Of a stretch of 64,000 nucleotides of DNA, positions 27,294 through 36,670 are shown in pieces. The first letter of the stretch is position 1, and every line of letters starts with the position of its first letter. The notes beneath the pieces were generated by a model. That model worked only from the letters and a program-made list of their open reading frames with translations. It had not been told where the DNA came from and did no database searches. This stretch comes from Chitinophaga pollutisoli (lineage in GTDB: Bacteria; Bacteroidota; Bacteroidia; Chitinophagales; Chitinophagaceae), in NCBI RefSeq assembly GCF_038396755.1, contig NZ_CP149822.1, forward strand, positions 2,356,001 through 2,420,000, read 5' to 3'. The translations under genes and the position numbers were made by a program.

Positions 27294-28763
27294 TTAATTC
27301 GGATACATGGGATTCTGTTTGATCTTGCCGGGATTGATGTCGATCTGGGACTGCGGAACCGGGAAAACGGCATGATGCTCTTGCATACCCAGAGGCGACA
27401 ATACAGCATGCGCCCTTCCCGTACGCACGAGGTCAAACCACCGATGGCCCTCAAATGCCAGTTCAACCCGTCTTTCCTGCTCTACTGCCAGCCGGAATGC
27501 GGATTGATCCGCCACCCGCAACGCAACATTTGCATTCGCGGCCGATTTATTGTCCAGCCCTGCCCGGTTCCTTACCTGGTTCAAATACCCGAAAGCGGGC
27601 CCATCCGCCACAAAACCCATCTCATTCAACGCCTCGGCATACATCAGCAATACATCCGCATATCGCAGCACGATCCAGTTGTTATCGCTGTCCAGGTTTG
27701 CGGCGGGTACGCCCGTATATTTTACAATGTAATTGTAAGCGACGGTATTTCCATTCAACACGTAGGAATTTCGCATAGAAACCTCCTTGCGCAGATCATT
27801 CGCCTCATAAGCATTGTTCATATCCGCCGTAGGGATATTCTGCCCCAGCGGATTGCCGATCGCTACCACCGCCGTGCCGGATCCGATTGGCGCGAACTGA
27901 TTGGCATAAGGACTCCCTTCACCGTTTGACCCTTTCTTAAACTGCACTTCGAAAATAGACTCGCGCCCGTTTTCATTGGCGATACCGAAAACCTGGGCAT
28001 ATGCTGGCAGCAACTGGTATTTGTTCAGATTCGTCTGGTCAATGACGGCTTTTAATTGCTGCGCCGCCAGGTCCCATTTCTTCTGGGTCAGGTATACTTT
28101 CCCCAATAAAGACATAGCCGCGCCTTTCGTTGCCCTGCCGATATCCCCGCCGGTATATTCATATGGCAGAACGGCGGCCGCGTCCGTCAGGTCGGTGGCG
28201 ATCTGCTGATACACCTTTTCGCTGCTTTCTCTTCCGTAGTCGTACCCTTCCTGCGGATTTGCGATCATTTGGGTCACCAAAGGCACATCCCCGAAAATCC
28301 TGACCAGATTGAAATACATCAGCGCTCTCAGGAATTTGGCTTCGCCGGTATAACGGGATTTCAGATTTTCGTCCATCGCCACGGATGTTATTTTCGTCAG
28401 TACGATGTTCGTGGATTGGATGGCGCGGTAATGATCCGCCCAGGTGGTGCTGCTGATGGAATTGGTCGCAAGATTCTGGAAGTTATCCACCGCATGCGGA
28501 TCCGCCCCGGCATTCACGTTGGTGATTTCCGTATTGTCCGACCGCAAGTCACCGATGACGTGCATAGAGGAATAGTAGAGCCCGCCATACTGTAACCCGC
28601 CATAGGCAGCGGCGAGGGCATTTTTCATATCCTCCGCGGTTTTATAAAAATTATTCCCGTTCTGCTGGGCAATCGGTGCCAGATCCAGAAAATCCTTCTT
28701 GCAGCTGCTGGCTGTAAAAACAACAATTACTCCCGCAGCGAATAATATGATGATATTTTTCAT
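27294..28763 (-). CDS. SusD/RagB-family starch-binding-like outer-membrane lipoprotein
   Basis: A 489-residue lipoprotein (lipobox Cys21 in FTASSC) of the SusD family, which forms the lid over the SusC channel and binds the oligosaccharide. The N-terminal SusD-like part (KKDFLDLAPIAQQ, then TPR-like helices such as GEAKFLRALMYFNLVRIFGD) is followed by the RagB/SusD C-terminal domain with RYADVLLMYAEALNEM and RRVELAFEGHRWFDLVRTG. Length is normal. It lies 14 nt downstream of susC and 13 nt upstream of the lyase-like gene. Confidence 0.96.
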   Translation of the reverse strand: MKNIIILFAAGVIVVFTASSCKKDFLDLAPIAQQNGNNFYKTAEDMKNALAAAYGGLQYGGLYYSSMHVIGDLRSDNTEITNVNAGADPHAVDNFQNLATNSISSTTWADHYRAIQSTNIVLTKITSVAMDENLKSRYTGEAKFLRALMYFNLVRIFGDVPLVTQMIANPQEGYDYGRESSEKVYQQIATDLTDAAAVLPYEYTGGDIGRATKGAAMSLLGKVYLTQKKWDLAAQQLKAVIDQTNLNKYQLLPAYAQVFGIANENGRESIFEVQFKKGSNGEGSPYANQFAPIGSGTAVVAIGNPLGQNIPTADMNNAYEANDLRKEVSMRNSYVLNGNTVAYNYIVKYTGVPAANLDSDNNWIVLRYADVLLMYAEALNEMGFVADGPAFGYLNQVRNRAGLDNKSAANANVALRVADQSAFRLAVEQERRVELAFEGHRWFDLVRTGRAHAVLSPLGMQEHHAVFPVPQSQIDINPGKIKQNPMYPN

Positions 28764-28777
28764 GTTGTATTGCCGTT

Positions 28778-31700
28778 TTAGAACCCAAAATTTAAACCGA
28801 ACATAAAGGTGCGTGCGAGTGGATATCCGCCGGAATCAACACCGGGCACCAAAGGGTTAGCCCCTTCCACGCTTACTTCCGGGTTATAGCCTTCGTATTT
28901 GGTAAACGTCCAGGCATTTTGAACGGAGAAATGCATCCGCGCATTCGCTACTTTAATTTTCTTCAATACCGAAAGCGGCAGGTTGTATCCCAGGGTGGCG
29001 TTCCTGATCCTGAGAAACGAGCCGTCTTCGACGAATGTGGAGGTAACACTGTTGATGACGGATGCGGCGCCGAGCGCACCGAAATTCCGGTCGATCTGCG
29101 GGCTTACACCGTCGCCGGGATCCGTTTCGGACTTCCAGCCGTTGGCAGTGCTCCGCAATACGTTGTATGATCCGGCATAGTTCCCGTAAAATCTCCTGGC
29201 GGCATTCAATACTTCGAACCCGTGTACGCCCTGCAACGTAAATGAAAAATCAATGTTTTTCCAGGAGAAGGTATTGGTCAAACCATATGTAAAATCAGGA
29301 AAAGGATTGCCGATCCTCGTTCTATCGTTGGCCGTGATTACACCATCACCGTCCACATCCGCGAATTTCAGCTGGCCGGGCTTGCTCGTTTTGACTCCGG
29401 ATGCATTTTCAAAAGCCGCATTTTTCTCCACGTCAGCCGCGTTCTGATATACGCCGATAACCTTATAGCCGTAGAAAGATCCCGGTTCCGCGCCGATCTC
29501 CGTAATATGCGTGGAGCCCGCCGCAAATGTAATCTGCCGGGCCAGAATCGGCGAGCCGTCGGGCCCGAGTGCCGCTACTTTAACCCTGTTCGAAGAGAAA
29601 TTCACGTCCGTCGTCCACTTGAATGCATCCATCATATTCCGGCTGGTCAATGTCACTTCAAAACCCTTGTTCCTGATTTCCCCGATATTCTGCAATGCCG
29701 TGCTGTAGCCCGTCAATGTCGGAACAGGCACATTCAGCAATAAGTCGGAAGTGGTTTTGTCATAATAATCAAACGACATCAGGAACCTGTTCCGGAAAAC
29801 GCCCAGTTCAAGGCCTAGGTCTACTTGTTTGTTCTTTTCCCATCCCAACCTGGAATTTTCAATATTCGCCAGTTTGATACCGTTATTCACACTGCCGCCG
29901 CTCGCTCCAAACACATAATTTTCCACGCCGGTAAGCCCGATGGCGCCATAGTTCGTTATGAAATTATTGCCTGTCAATCCATAACTGGTGCGCAGCCGAA
30001 GCTCGCTCAGCCAGTGAAGGTCCTGCAGGAATGGTTCTTCCGATATGCGCCAACCGAGGGAAACGGAGGGGAATGTCCCCCATTTATTATCCGCTCCAAA
30101 CCTGGAAGATCCGTCGCGCCGGATGGTGGCGGTTAAGAGGTACTTATCTTTAAAGCTGTAATTCAGCCGGGCGAGGTAGGAAAGCAGTGCCCATTCCTGG
30201 GGACCGGAGGAAGGATGGGTGGTTACCAGCCCCGCGGCATTCACCGTTTTTACCAGGTCGTTCGCATAATTGGTGCCGTTGAGGATTGTCAGTTCTGTTC
30301 TTTCCTTTTGCACCGTGTAACCCGCCAGCACGTCGAAACTATGTCCGGCGAGTTTCTTTTTATAATGCAGCGTGAATTCGGAAAGCCAGTTCCTGGAGCC
30401 GGCGTCTTCGTAAGTACCCACCGGTTGCTTTGTATTGTTGACGCTGTTGGGATTGATGATGGACGGGCTGAATACATCCTGGTCGAAGTTTTTCAAATCA
30501 GCGCCTACCAAAGTTTTGAATTGTAAACCGGGGAGGATTTCGATATCCATGAAAGCGGTCCCCAGTAATCTCAATGTGTTTTGCTTATGGTAATATTCCC
30601 GGGCTATTTTTACCGGGTTGTCTACTTCACTGGTGCCGATTCCCTGGCCGGTAATCTTGGTATAATTACCATTGGCATCGAATGGCGAAAGGTGAGGTCC
30701 GGCGGTAATGGCGGATTGGATGATACCTCCTCCCTGCCAGTTGCCCTCGGCAAGGCTTTGGTTGGAAGTAGCATAAGAAGGCGTCATGTTCGCGCCAACT
30801 TTGATGAACTTGTTGACTTGCGATTCTATATTCAAACGGAAAGCATAGCGTTTAAAATCCGAGTTCAGTACGACGCCGTCCTGCGTCAGGTAACCGGCCG
30901 ACAGGAAATAGCGTGTTTTTTCGTTGCCTCCCGAGAAATTTACCTGCACGTTGCTCATGGGCGCTGTTCTGAAGATTTCGTTCTGCCAGTTGGTGCCGGT
31001 ACCCAGGGAGTCGGGATTGGCGAAAATTGCGGGCAGGTTGTACATAACGTTATTGCGGACGCTGTTGGGGTCGGAGGGCAATCTGCCGGGGCCGGAGTTC
31101 ACCCAGGCATTGTTCCGGGCTTCGTTGATGTATTGTGCAAATTCACTTGCATTGAGGACATCCAGGGTTTTCTCCACCTGCTGGAATCCGGTACTCAGGT
31201 TAAATTCCATTTTGGAGGCACCCGATTTTCCGGATTTGGTTGTGATGAGTACTACACCGTTCGAGCCGCGGGAGCCGTAAATCGCCGTAGCCGAAGCGTC
31301 CTTCAGAACCTGAATGTTCTCGATATCCGCGGGGTTGATGGTATTAAGAGGATTGGAGCGCTGGTTATAGTCGTTGGTTACGGGAAACCCGTCGACCACG
31401 TAAAGTGGTTCGTTGCCGGCGCTTAAAGAGCCGGCGCCCCTAACGCGAACCGTTGCGCCGCCGCCCGGTGCGCCGGTGGTTTGTGTAACCTGGACGCCCG
31501 CCATTTGCGCGGCCATTGCCTGGTCAAGGCTCACAACAGGCTGGTCTTTGATTTTATCCGCGCCGACTGAACTGATGGATCCGGTAATATCCTTTTTCTG
31601 CTGCGTGCCATATCCGACCACCACTACCGTATTGAGGCTTTGCTTGTCTTCTTTCAACACTACTTCGATCCGGGCGTTTCCATCAACCCGGACTTCCTGC

Positions 31701-32257
31701 GTTTCATAACCGATGTAGGAGATAACTAAAACCGCGGCTTCCGGCAAATCCTTTAACAGGAAAGTTCCGGCGGCGTCGGTGGTAGTACCGCGACTGGTAC
31801 CTTTGACTTTGATGACGGCGCCCGGAAGGGGTTGCCCCTTTTCGTCCTTAACCCTGCCGCCGGCCTCTGAGGTAGCAGCCGTGGGCCGGGGAAGCGGAAT
31901 ACTCTTAACGATGATAGTTTTACTTTCGATCGTATAAACAAACGGCTGGTTTTTGAAGCTCTCCTCCAAAGCCTCCCGGAGGCTTACACCCTGGAGGTTG
32001 AGCGTGACGGGGCGGGCCCTGGAGAGTTCGTTATACTTATAGAAAAAATAAAACCCGCTCTGCTCCCCGATGGAGATGAGCGCCTCTTCCAGCGTGATGT
32101 TCTTCCCGATCAGGTTGATGCCCTGCGAAAAGCCTTTTGCGCTGATTTGCAGGCAGCCGGCAACTAATAGTACAATGGTCAGTTTCATAGTAAGAAACAC
32201 GTTTGTAGGGAGTAGCCGGCATCTGATCCGGACTTTACTGGAACCATTTAATTGCAT
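28778..32257 (-). CDS. SusC/RagA-family TonB-dependent receptor with STN signalling domain
   Basis: A 1,159-residue receptor. I chose the ATG of MQLNGSSKVR, the usual Chitinophaga-type extended start before the signal peptide (MKLTIVLLVAGCLQ). An STN domain (about 45-125), a carboxypeptidase-like domain (about 135-220, GQPLPGAVIKVKGTSRGTTT), the SusC plug (VVVGYGTQQKKDITGSIS, YGSRGSNGVVLITTKSG) and the barrel follow, ending in GLNFGF. The STN domain ties it to the FecR/sigma pair encoded just upstream. Together with SusD it would import oligosaccharides of the locus' target glycan. Confidence 0.96.
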   Translation of the reverse strand: MQLNGSSKVRIRCRLLPTNVFLTMKLTIVLLVAGCLQISAKGFSQGINLIGKNITLEEALISIGEQSGFYFFYKYNELSRARPVTLNLQGVSLREALEESFKNQPFVYTIESKTIIVKSIPLPRPTAATSEAGGRVKDEKGQPLPGAVIKVKGTSRGTTTDAAGTFLLKDLPEAAVLVISYIGYETQEVRVDGNARIEVVLKEDKQSLNTVVVVGYGTQQKKDITGSISSVGADKIKDQPVVSLDQAMAAQMAGVQVTQTTGAPGGGATVRVRGAGSLSAGNEPLYVVDGFPVTNDYNQRSNPLNTINPADIENIQVLKDASATAIYGSRGSNGVVLITTKSGKSGASKMEFNLSTGFQQVEKTLDVLNASEFAQYINEARNNAWVNSGPGRLPSDPNSVRNNVMYNLPAIFANPDSLGTGTNWQNEIFRTAPMSNVQVNFSGGNEKTRYFLSAGYLTQDGVVLNSDFKRYAFRLNIESQVNKFIKVGANMTPSYATSNQSLAEGNWQGGGIIQSAITAGPHLSPFDANGNYTKITGQGIGTSEVDNPVKIAREYYHKQNTLRLLGTAFMDIEILPGLQFKTLVGADLKNFDQDVFSPSIINPNSVNNTKQPVGTYEDAGSRNWLSEFTLHYKKKLAGHSFDVLAGYTVQKERTELTILNGTNYANDLVKTVNAAGLVTTHPSSGPQEWALLSYLARLNYSFKDKYLLTATIRRDGSSRFGADNKWGTFPSVSLGWRISEEPFLQDLHWLSELRLRTSYGLTGNNFITNYGAIGLTGVENYVFGASGGSVNNGIKLANIENSRLGWEKNKQVDLGLELGVFRNRFLMSFDYYDKTTSDLLLNVPVPTLTGYSTALQNIGEIRNKGFEVTLTSRNMMDAFKWTTDVNFSSNRVKVAALGPDGSPILARQITFAAGSTHITEIGAEPGSFYGYKVIGVYQNAADVEKNAAFENASGVKTSKPGQLKFADVDGDGVITANDRTRIGNPFPDFTYGLTNTFSWKNIDFSFTLQGVHGFEVLNAARRFYGNYAGSYNVLRSTANGWKSETDPGDGVSPQIDRNFGALGAASVINSVTSTFVEDGSFLRIRNATLGYNLPLSVLKKIKVANARMHFSVQNAWTFTKYEGYNPEVSVEGANPLVPGVDSGGYPLARTFMFGLNFGF

Positions 32258-32443
32258 ACTTTTGTACTGTTTGGATTGGTTGATAAATTCTCGCATTGAA
32301 TTCTAAAGGCAAATCCAGGCGGGCTGATTCCATTGGATCAGTCGAAGGCCGGTTGTGTTGGTAGCACGCCGGTTTTTTCGTGGAAAATGCCAGGGTGTGG
32401 TCATTACGTTCTCATGTACGTGTATTTTAATTATTAACAAGCA

Positions 32444-33610
32444 TTAGTTGGAAATTATTATCGTCCTGCCTTTTATCATAGCATTAATGTTGCTGAGCTG
32501 CAGGATTTTCAATACCCCGGATACACTGTCTGTCCTATTGATTTTTCCGCTGAACAGATCCTGATCAAAATTTCCCTGGTAGACTACCTCGAGATTATAC
32601 CATCGGGATACTTGCCGCATGAAAGATTTTAGATCTGTTTTATGGAATTTGAAATAGCCGTTTTTCCAGGCTACTGCTTCCTCCACATCGGCGGCAGTTA
32701 CACGGATGCTGCTGCTGCCCTTTTCAATTGCGGCGATCTGGCTGGGTGTTAGGATTTGAGTAGCGTGCACATGCCCGTCTGCCCCCAGGCTGGAGATTTT
32801 GATGCTTCCTTCCAGGAGGGTTGTTTTATCGAAAGGCTCATCTTCATAAGTATTCATGTTAAAATGGGTGCCTAATACTTCCACTTCCTGATTGCGGGAT
32901 TTCACCACGAAGGGCCTTTTCATATCCTTTGCCACTTCGAAATAAACTTCTCCATACACTTCCACACTTCTGTTTGCGCCTTGAAAAACGGCAGGGAATT
33001 TAAGCCAGGAAGCTGCATTGAGCCACACTTTGGTGCCGTCGGCCAGGATGAGGCGGTATTGTCCGCCCCGGGGTGTGGTGATGGTATTGAAGACGCCCGT
33101 GCTGGCGGTGCCATCATGTGTATAAGTAATTTCCCCGTTTTTGTTCTTCCGGATAACAGCGCCGTCTTCCCTGGCAAAGACGCCTTCCGATTGTTCATCC
33201 AGTTTGACAACCGAATTATCTCCCATGGTAAGGACCGCGTGATTGCCACCCGGCGGTATATTGACGGTATTGTTTGCAGCGGGTTGCTGCGAACTTTGAC
33301 GGGGACCATCCAATTGCAGGGCATAGTACGCGCCGACGGCTGCTGCCATGAGTATTGCAGCTGCCACCGGGATGCGGATCCATTTCCATATATGGAAGCG
33401 GGGAGCTGAAGCAGCCAGTGCGATCTTGTTGTCAAGCCCTGCTTTAATGTCCGCCTTCAGTGCATTTTTCTCCACGGGCCCCATGGTATCCAGGCCGCTC
33501 TCCTGCATTTCAAAGAGATTGTAATAGGCATGCAGGAACGATACTTCCTCCGTAGTAGCATTTCCTGATCTGTATTTCCTTAAAATGTGTAAAAACGCGT
33601 CCCTATCCAT
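32444..33610 (-). CDS. FecR-family anti-sigma factor of the PUL
   Basis: A 388-residue anti-sigma factor: cytoplasmic helical part (about 1-75), a transmembrane segment (about 76-96, IRIPVAAAILMAAAVGAYYA), the periplasmic FecR domain (about 175-275, TPRGGQYRLILADGTKVWLN and FEVAKDMKRPFVVK) and a DUF4974 domain to the end. It lies between the sigma gene (75 nt) and susC (186 nt), so sugar binding to SusC could release the sigma factor through this protein. Length and domain order are complete. Confidence 0.95.
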   Translation of the reverse strand: MDRDAFLHILRKYRSGNATTEEVSFLHAYYNLFEMQESGLDTMGPVEKNALKADIKAGLDNKIALAASAPRFHIWKWIRIPVAAAILMAAAVGAYYALQLDGPRQSSQQPAANNTVNIPPGGNHAVLTMGDNSVVKLDEQSEGVFAREDGAVIRKNKNGEITYTHDGTASTGVFNTITTPRGGQYRLILADGTKVWLNAASWLKFPAVFQGANRSVEVYGEVYFEVAKDMKRPFVVKSRNQEVEVLGTHFNMNTYEDEPFDKTTLLEGSIKISSLGADGHVHATQILTPSQIAAIEKGSSSIRVTAADVEEAVAWKNGYFKFHKTDLKSFMRQVSRWYNLEVVYQGNFDQDLFSGKINRTDSVSGVLKILQLSNINAMIKGRTIIISN

Positions 33611-33685
33611 TAAATTTCAAAGCTTAAGAGTAGCTTCCCATTATAATAGACCGCCGGCCGGCCCAAAGTCCCACGTAAGCAGTAT

Positions 33686-34267
33686 TTATTTTTCCAAATG
33701 CAGCAAAACCAACAGGAAAGCAACCGATCCCAGGGACGATCGCAAAATTACAACGCTTTTCCGCAGCTGGTTCTGCACTGTTTTCCGGCTGATGTTTAAC
33801 CGGTTTGCGATCTCATTTGTGGAAAGGTCATCATGATACCTAAGCCGGAATATTTCCCGCTGCCCGGGCGTCAGTGTATCTACGACAGCCTCATATTTTA
33901 CCATCAGTTCCTTCTTCAGCAGCTCAGCATCCGCCTGATCCATGGCCTTGTCCAGGTCTGCCAGCAATTCTGGCATGGGTATATAACGCTGTGTTTTATC
34001 CAGCCACTTGAATACATTATTTCGCACCGCAATAAAAAGATACGACGCCAGGTTATCGATATCCAGCTCTTCCCTTCTCAGCCATAGTTGCAAAAAAATA
34101 TCCTGAGTAATATCCTTTGCGTACACAGCGTCCTTCAATCGTTTGTATGCGGCAGCATACACCAGCTCCCAATACTTATCATAAAGCGCGTCGAAAGCAC
34201 TGGAATTACCGTCACGGATTTCCGCCAGCAACATCATATCTTCCGCCTTATTGTATTGTTTAATCAT
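33686..34267 (-). CDS. ECF RNA polymerase sigma factor of the PUL
   Basis: A 193-residue ECF sigma factor of the Bacteroides-expansion type. Region 2 spans about 25-90 (AFDALYDKYWELVYAAAYKR, then AKDITQDIFLQLWLRREEL). Region 4 spans about 130-185, with the helix-turn-helix STNEIANRLNISRKTVQNQL. An unusual hydrophobic tail (SVAFLLVLLHLEK) follows region 4, which some members have. It precedes fecR and susC and follows the GH88 gene by 72 nt. It probably drives the susC-to-propeller genes and perhaps itself. Confidence 0.95.
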   Translation of the reverse strand: MIKQYNKAEDMMLLAEIRDGNSSAFDALYDKYWELVYAAAYKRLKDAVYAKDITQDIFLQLWLRREELDIDNLASYLFIAVRNNVFKWLDKTQRYIPMPELLADLDKAMDQADAELLKKELMVKYEAVVDTLTPGQREIFRLRYHDDLSTNEIANRLNISRKTVQNQLRKSVVILRSSLGSVAFLLVLLHLEK

Positions 34268-34339
34268 ATCTATGCGTTAACCAAATTTATTGAATAATTC
34301 GGTTAACTCATATTCTCCCTAAATCCGGCATGTTGGCAA

Positions 34340-35611
34340 TCAGGGATTTCCGGCGCTTTTCAATATTTTATCATATTTCAAAAGTGCTTCCAGGAAATAA
34401 TAATCCGCGTATATCAGCGGAACATCGATTTCGTTGCCGGACGGAAAATTTCCGGTACTGTGCTTCAAAAGAAAATAAGGATTATCCTTGCCTGTATTCA
34501 AATACCGGTTAGCGCTCAATGTCTTCAACATCATTTCTGCTGCCGCAAAGTACTTTCCCCTCTTTGAGCTGTCCGCCAATTGGGACAGATCCAGTAATGC
34601 AGCGCTTGTGATCGCCGCCGCGGAAGCATCTCTTGGAATTGCCTTATCCGCATCCGGCTGATAATCCCAATCGGGGCGATATCCCTCCTCTCCCACATTG
34701 AAATCCCAATAGGGTATGAGGTCGGGAGGGAGATTCCTGTGATTGAGGTAAAAATCCGCCATTCCCATAGCCGTAGCCAGGAAACGTTCATCTCCGGTTT
34801 CCTTATAACATGTCGTAAAACCGTATAAACCCCAGGCCTGGCCTCTTGCCCAGGTGGAATTATCGGAAAATCCCTGCAAAGTCTGACGATGCGCTACCGC
34901 CCCAGTAATGGGATCATAATCGACAACATGAAATGAACTGTAATCAGGCCGCACATGGTTTTTCATCGTCAATTCTGCGTGACTGACAGCGATATCGCGG
35001 TATGTGGCATCTCCGGTGGTTTTACTCGCGTAAAATAACAATTCCAGGTTCATCATATTATCCATGATGACGGGAAAAAGCCAGGTATTAATATCTCCTT
35101 TGGATTTTCGTTCGTTCCATGACTGAATGCTGCCGACTACAGGATTATACCGTTGGCATAATGACCTGGCGGACTGGAGCAGAATATCCCTGTAAGTACT
35201 ATCCGGGTTAAACTTCAGGGCGTTGCCATAGCTGCAGTACATCATGAAACCGATATCATGATGCGCGGTATTATATTGATTCGATGCCAGGGATTCGGTC
35301 CACTGAGTTGCTGCTTCCCGCCATTCCTCATCCCTGGTGTATGCATACATATTCCATAGTATACCTGGCCAGAACCCTCCGGTCCATTCGTCGATTTGCA
35401 AGAACTTGATTTTGCCATCCGGGAGAAGGGAATGCGGGTAATCATTAAAATTACCTGCGGTGGCGCTTATCATATTTTTGTACAATGGGGCTGCAGCCCG
35501 GAAGGACTCCGCCACAAAATCGCTTTGCTTTGCGTCCCCGCAACTGCCTGCCAATACCAGGATGAAAACAACGGAGAAAAATCGAATCCGCTTTGCTGCA
35601 CTATTTTTCAT
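34340..35611 (-). CDS. GH88-family unsaturated glucuronyl hydrolase, lipoprotein
   Basis: A 423-residue lipoprotein (start MKNSAAKRI; lipobox Cys24 in VLAGSC) with an (alpha/alpha)6 barrel of family GH88. It removes the 4,5-unsaturated uronic acid that polysaccharide lyases leave at the non-reducing end. The two essential aspartates are visible as Asp119 (TAHHDIGFMM) and Asp184 (VIMDNMMNLELL), with spacing close to that of characterised UGLs. DEWTGGFWPG and STWARGQAWGLYGF are further family motifs. It is the first gene of the minus-strand locus; its pairing with the BNR_4 lyase-like protein supports a uronate-rich substrate. Confidence 0.93.
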   Translation of the reverse strand: MKNSAAKRIRFFSVVFILVLAGSCGDAKQSDFVAESFRAAAPLYKNMISATAGNFNDYPHSLLPDGKIKFLQIDEWTGGFWPGILWNMYAYTRDEEWREAATQWTESLASNQYNTAHHDIGFMMYCSYGNALKFNPDSTYRDILLQSARSLCQRYNPVVGSIQSWNERKSKGDINTWLFPVIMDNMMNLELLFYASKTTGDATYRDIAVSHAELTMKNHVRPDYSSFHVVDYDPITGAVAHRQTLQGFSDNSTWARGQAWGLYGFTTCYKETGDERFLATAMGMADFYLNHRNLPPDLIPYWDFNVGEEGYRPDWDYQPDADKAIPRDASAAAITSAALLDLSQLADSSKRGKYFAAAEMMLKTLSANRYLNTGKDNPYFLLKHSTGNFPSGNEIDVPLIYADYYFLEALLKYDKILKSAGNP

Positions 35612-35743
35612 TTTCTTAGGTTTATGTGTTTTAACGACAAGCCTTCGTCGAAGACCGCACCGCATTAATAAGACCGTCGAAAAATGAAAAATCCCATGTA
35701 GATTGGTTTATTCCATATAGATTAAATTCCTTTGCAGATATGC

Positions 35744-35880
35744 TTTCAAAACACGCGCAAAATAAAGCGGGAACAAAAAAGGGCAATCCGGCGGATTGCC
35801 CTACTGTATTACATTACGTTAGATAAACAAAGAAAATTTAGAGCAATTAAAAACAAGGCGCTACTTCCCCCGATACAGAA
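35744..35880. repeat. Left copy of a ~135-bp direct repeat (mnmE 3'-end and terminator region)
   Basis: This stretch repeats, at roughly 90 percent identity by eye, the sequence at 37939-38073, in the same orientation. It includes the terminator hairpin, the run ACTGTATTACATTACGTTAG and a copy of the mnmE stop region. On the minus strand it ends with TTCTGTATCGGGGGAAGTAG, against TTTTGTATTGGGAAGTAG at the true mnmE end. The two copies are 2,195 bp apart and enclose the hipBST module. Confidence 0.88.
35775..35801 (-). terminator. Rho-independent terminator, left repeat copy
   Basis: GGGCAATCC and GGATTGCCC with a GGC loop, followed on the minus strand by six T's. It is a duplicate of the mnmE terminator; here no confirmed minus-strand gene precedes it, so it appears to be a by-product of the repeat. 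Confidence 0.75.
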
Positions 35881-36052
35881 TGTGTTTTCCATTGACACTG
35901 AATTGCTTGCCCCTTAGTCCGTACAATTTAGGCCCTGGTGGATGCTTCTTAATATTCTTGTTCTTGTTTAGTGTAAATAGAAAAAAAGTACCAAAGGGGC
36001 ATCATAACGCACTTTTTAATGTCTTTCGTTAGGCTTCCGAGGTATTTGATTC

Positions 36053-36078
36053 AAAAAGTGTCTTATACTGCACTTTTT
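36053..36078. promoter_or_regulatory. Palindromic operator candidate of hipBST
   Basis: AAAAAGTG (36053-36060) and CACTTTTT (36071-36078) form a perfect 8-bp inverted repeat with a 10-nt spacer containing TTATACTG. Related half sites occur at 36004-36018 (ATAACGCACTTTTTA) and across the hipB start at 36115-36137 (AAAAAG, then TTATAATGCACTCT). Three spaced copies around the promoter fit autorepression by the HTH protein HipB. Confidence 0.6.
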
Positions 36079-36102
36079 ATTACATTTTTAGCTTAAAACC
36101 CT

Positions 36103-36110
36103 TAAATTTG
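36103..36110 (+). promoter_or_regulatory. -7 promoter box of hipBST
   Basis: TAAATTTG matches TAnnTTTG. It lies 18 nt before the hipB ATG, giving a very short leader, and between two operator-like sites, so HipB binding would block it. Confidence 0.55.
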
Positions 36111-36128
36111 CTCTAAAAAGGCGTTATA

Positions 36129-36347
36129 ATGCACTCTGGAGAAATTTTTAACATCGTTAAATCCAGGCGGGAATCTCTAAATATTACGCAAGAGACGCTC
36201 GCTCAACTTTCAGGCATAGCATTGAGAACCTTGAAACAATTTGAAAGCGGCAAAGGCAATCCTACCTTACAAACACTCCAAAAGCTGGGTGACGCACTGG
36301 GCCTTGAGGTAACCGTCATCATTAAAAACAGGGGGAGTAACTCATGA
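36129..36347 (+). CDS. hipB: HipB-like HTH antitoxin and autorepressor
   Basis: A 72-residue Xre-type DNA-binding protein. The helix-turn-helix is at about 16-60 (TQETLAQLSGIALRTLKQFE, then GKGNPTLQTLQKLGDALG), and a C-terminal strand EVTVIIK is of the sort that dimerises in HipB. It starts inside the third operator-like repeat. Its TGA overlaps the next gene's ATG (ATGA), a sign of translational coupling. It is first of three genes that together equal hipBA with hipA split, the order of the described hipBST systems. The region is more AT-rich than its neighbours, suggesting transfer. Confidence 0.92.
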   Translation: MHSGEIFNIVKSRRESLNITQETLAQLSGIALRTLKQFESGKGNPTLQTLQKLGDALGLEVTVIIKNRGSNS

Positions 36348-36667
36348 GAGCAGCCAAGATTCTTTTCAAAGGGCAAGAAGCCGGCGTCCTAACACAACAT
36401 GACGACGGTACGTTCACATTCCAGTATAATGCATCTTGGGTAGATGACAGCAACAAGCCAGCGATCAGCCTAACATTGCCGAAGATCGCCTCACCATACC
36501 ATTCTAGTTACCTATTCCCATTCTTTTACAACATGCTGCCGGAAGGGTCAAACAAACAGGTCGTTTGTCAACTTAACCACTTGGACAAAACCGACTATTT
36601 CGGCTTATTGCTGACGATTGCGCAAACGGATACCATCGGCGCGGTTACCGTGTCTAAAATCGATTAA
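36344..36667 (+). CDS. hipS: HipS-like protein: separate N-terminal subdomain of HipA
   Basis: A 107-residue protein equal to the N-terminal domain of HipA (couple_hipA type): AGVLTQHDDGTFTFQYNASW, the SLTLP motif and YLFPFFYNMLPEGSNKQVV are its landmarks. In E. coli O127 HipBST this small protein, not HipB, is the antitoxin that neutralises the kinase. Here it is a free-standing gene with a proper stop (TAA) and only 3 nt to the next start. The split is therefore genuine rather than a one-base break: hipT starts with its own ATG in another register. Confidence 0.9.
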   Translation: MRAAKILFKGQEAGVLTQHDDGTFTFQYNASWVDDSNKPAISLTLPKIASPYHSSYLFPFFYNMLPEGSNKQVVCQLNHLDKTDYFGLLLTIAQTDTIGAVTVSKID

Positions 36668-36670
36668 AAA

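Noticed and set aside
35861..35998. Lysine-rich minus-strand frame ending in the left repeat (…YRGK stop)
   Set aside because: No start codon in frame and composition expected from AT-rich sequence; the end only mimics the mnmE tail because it lies in the repeat.
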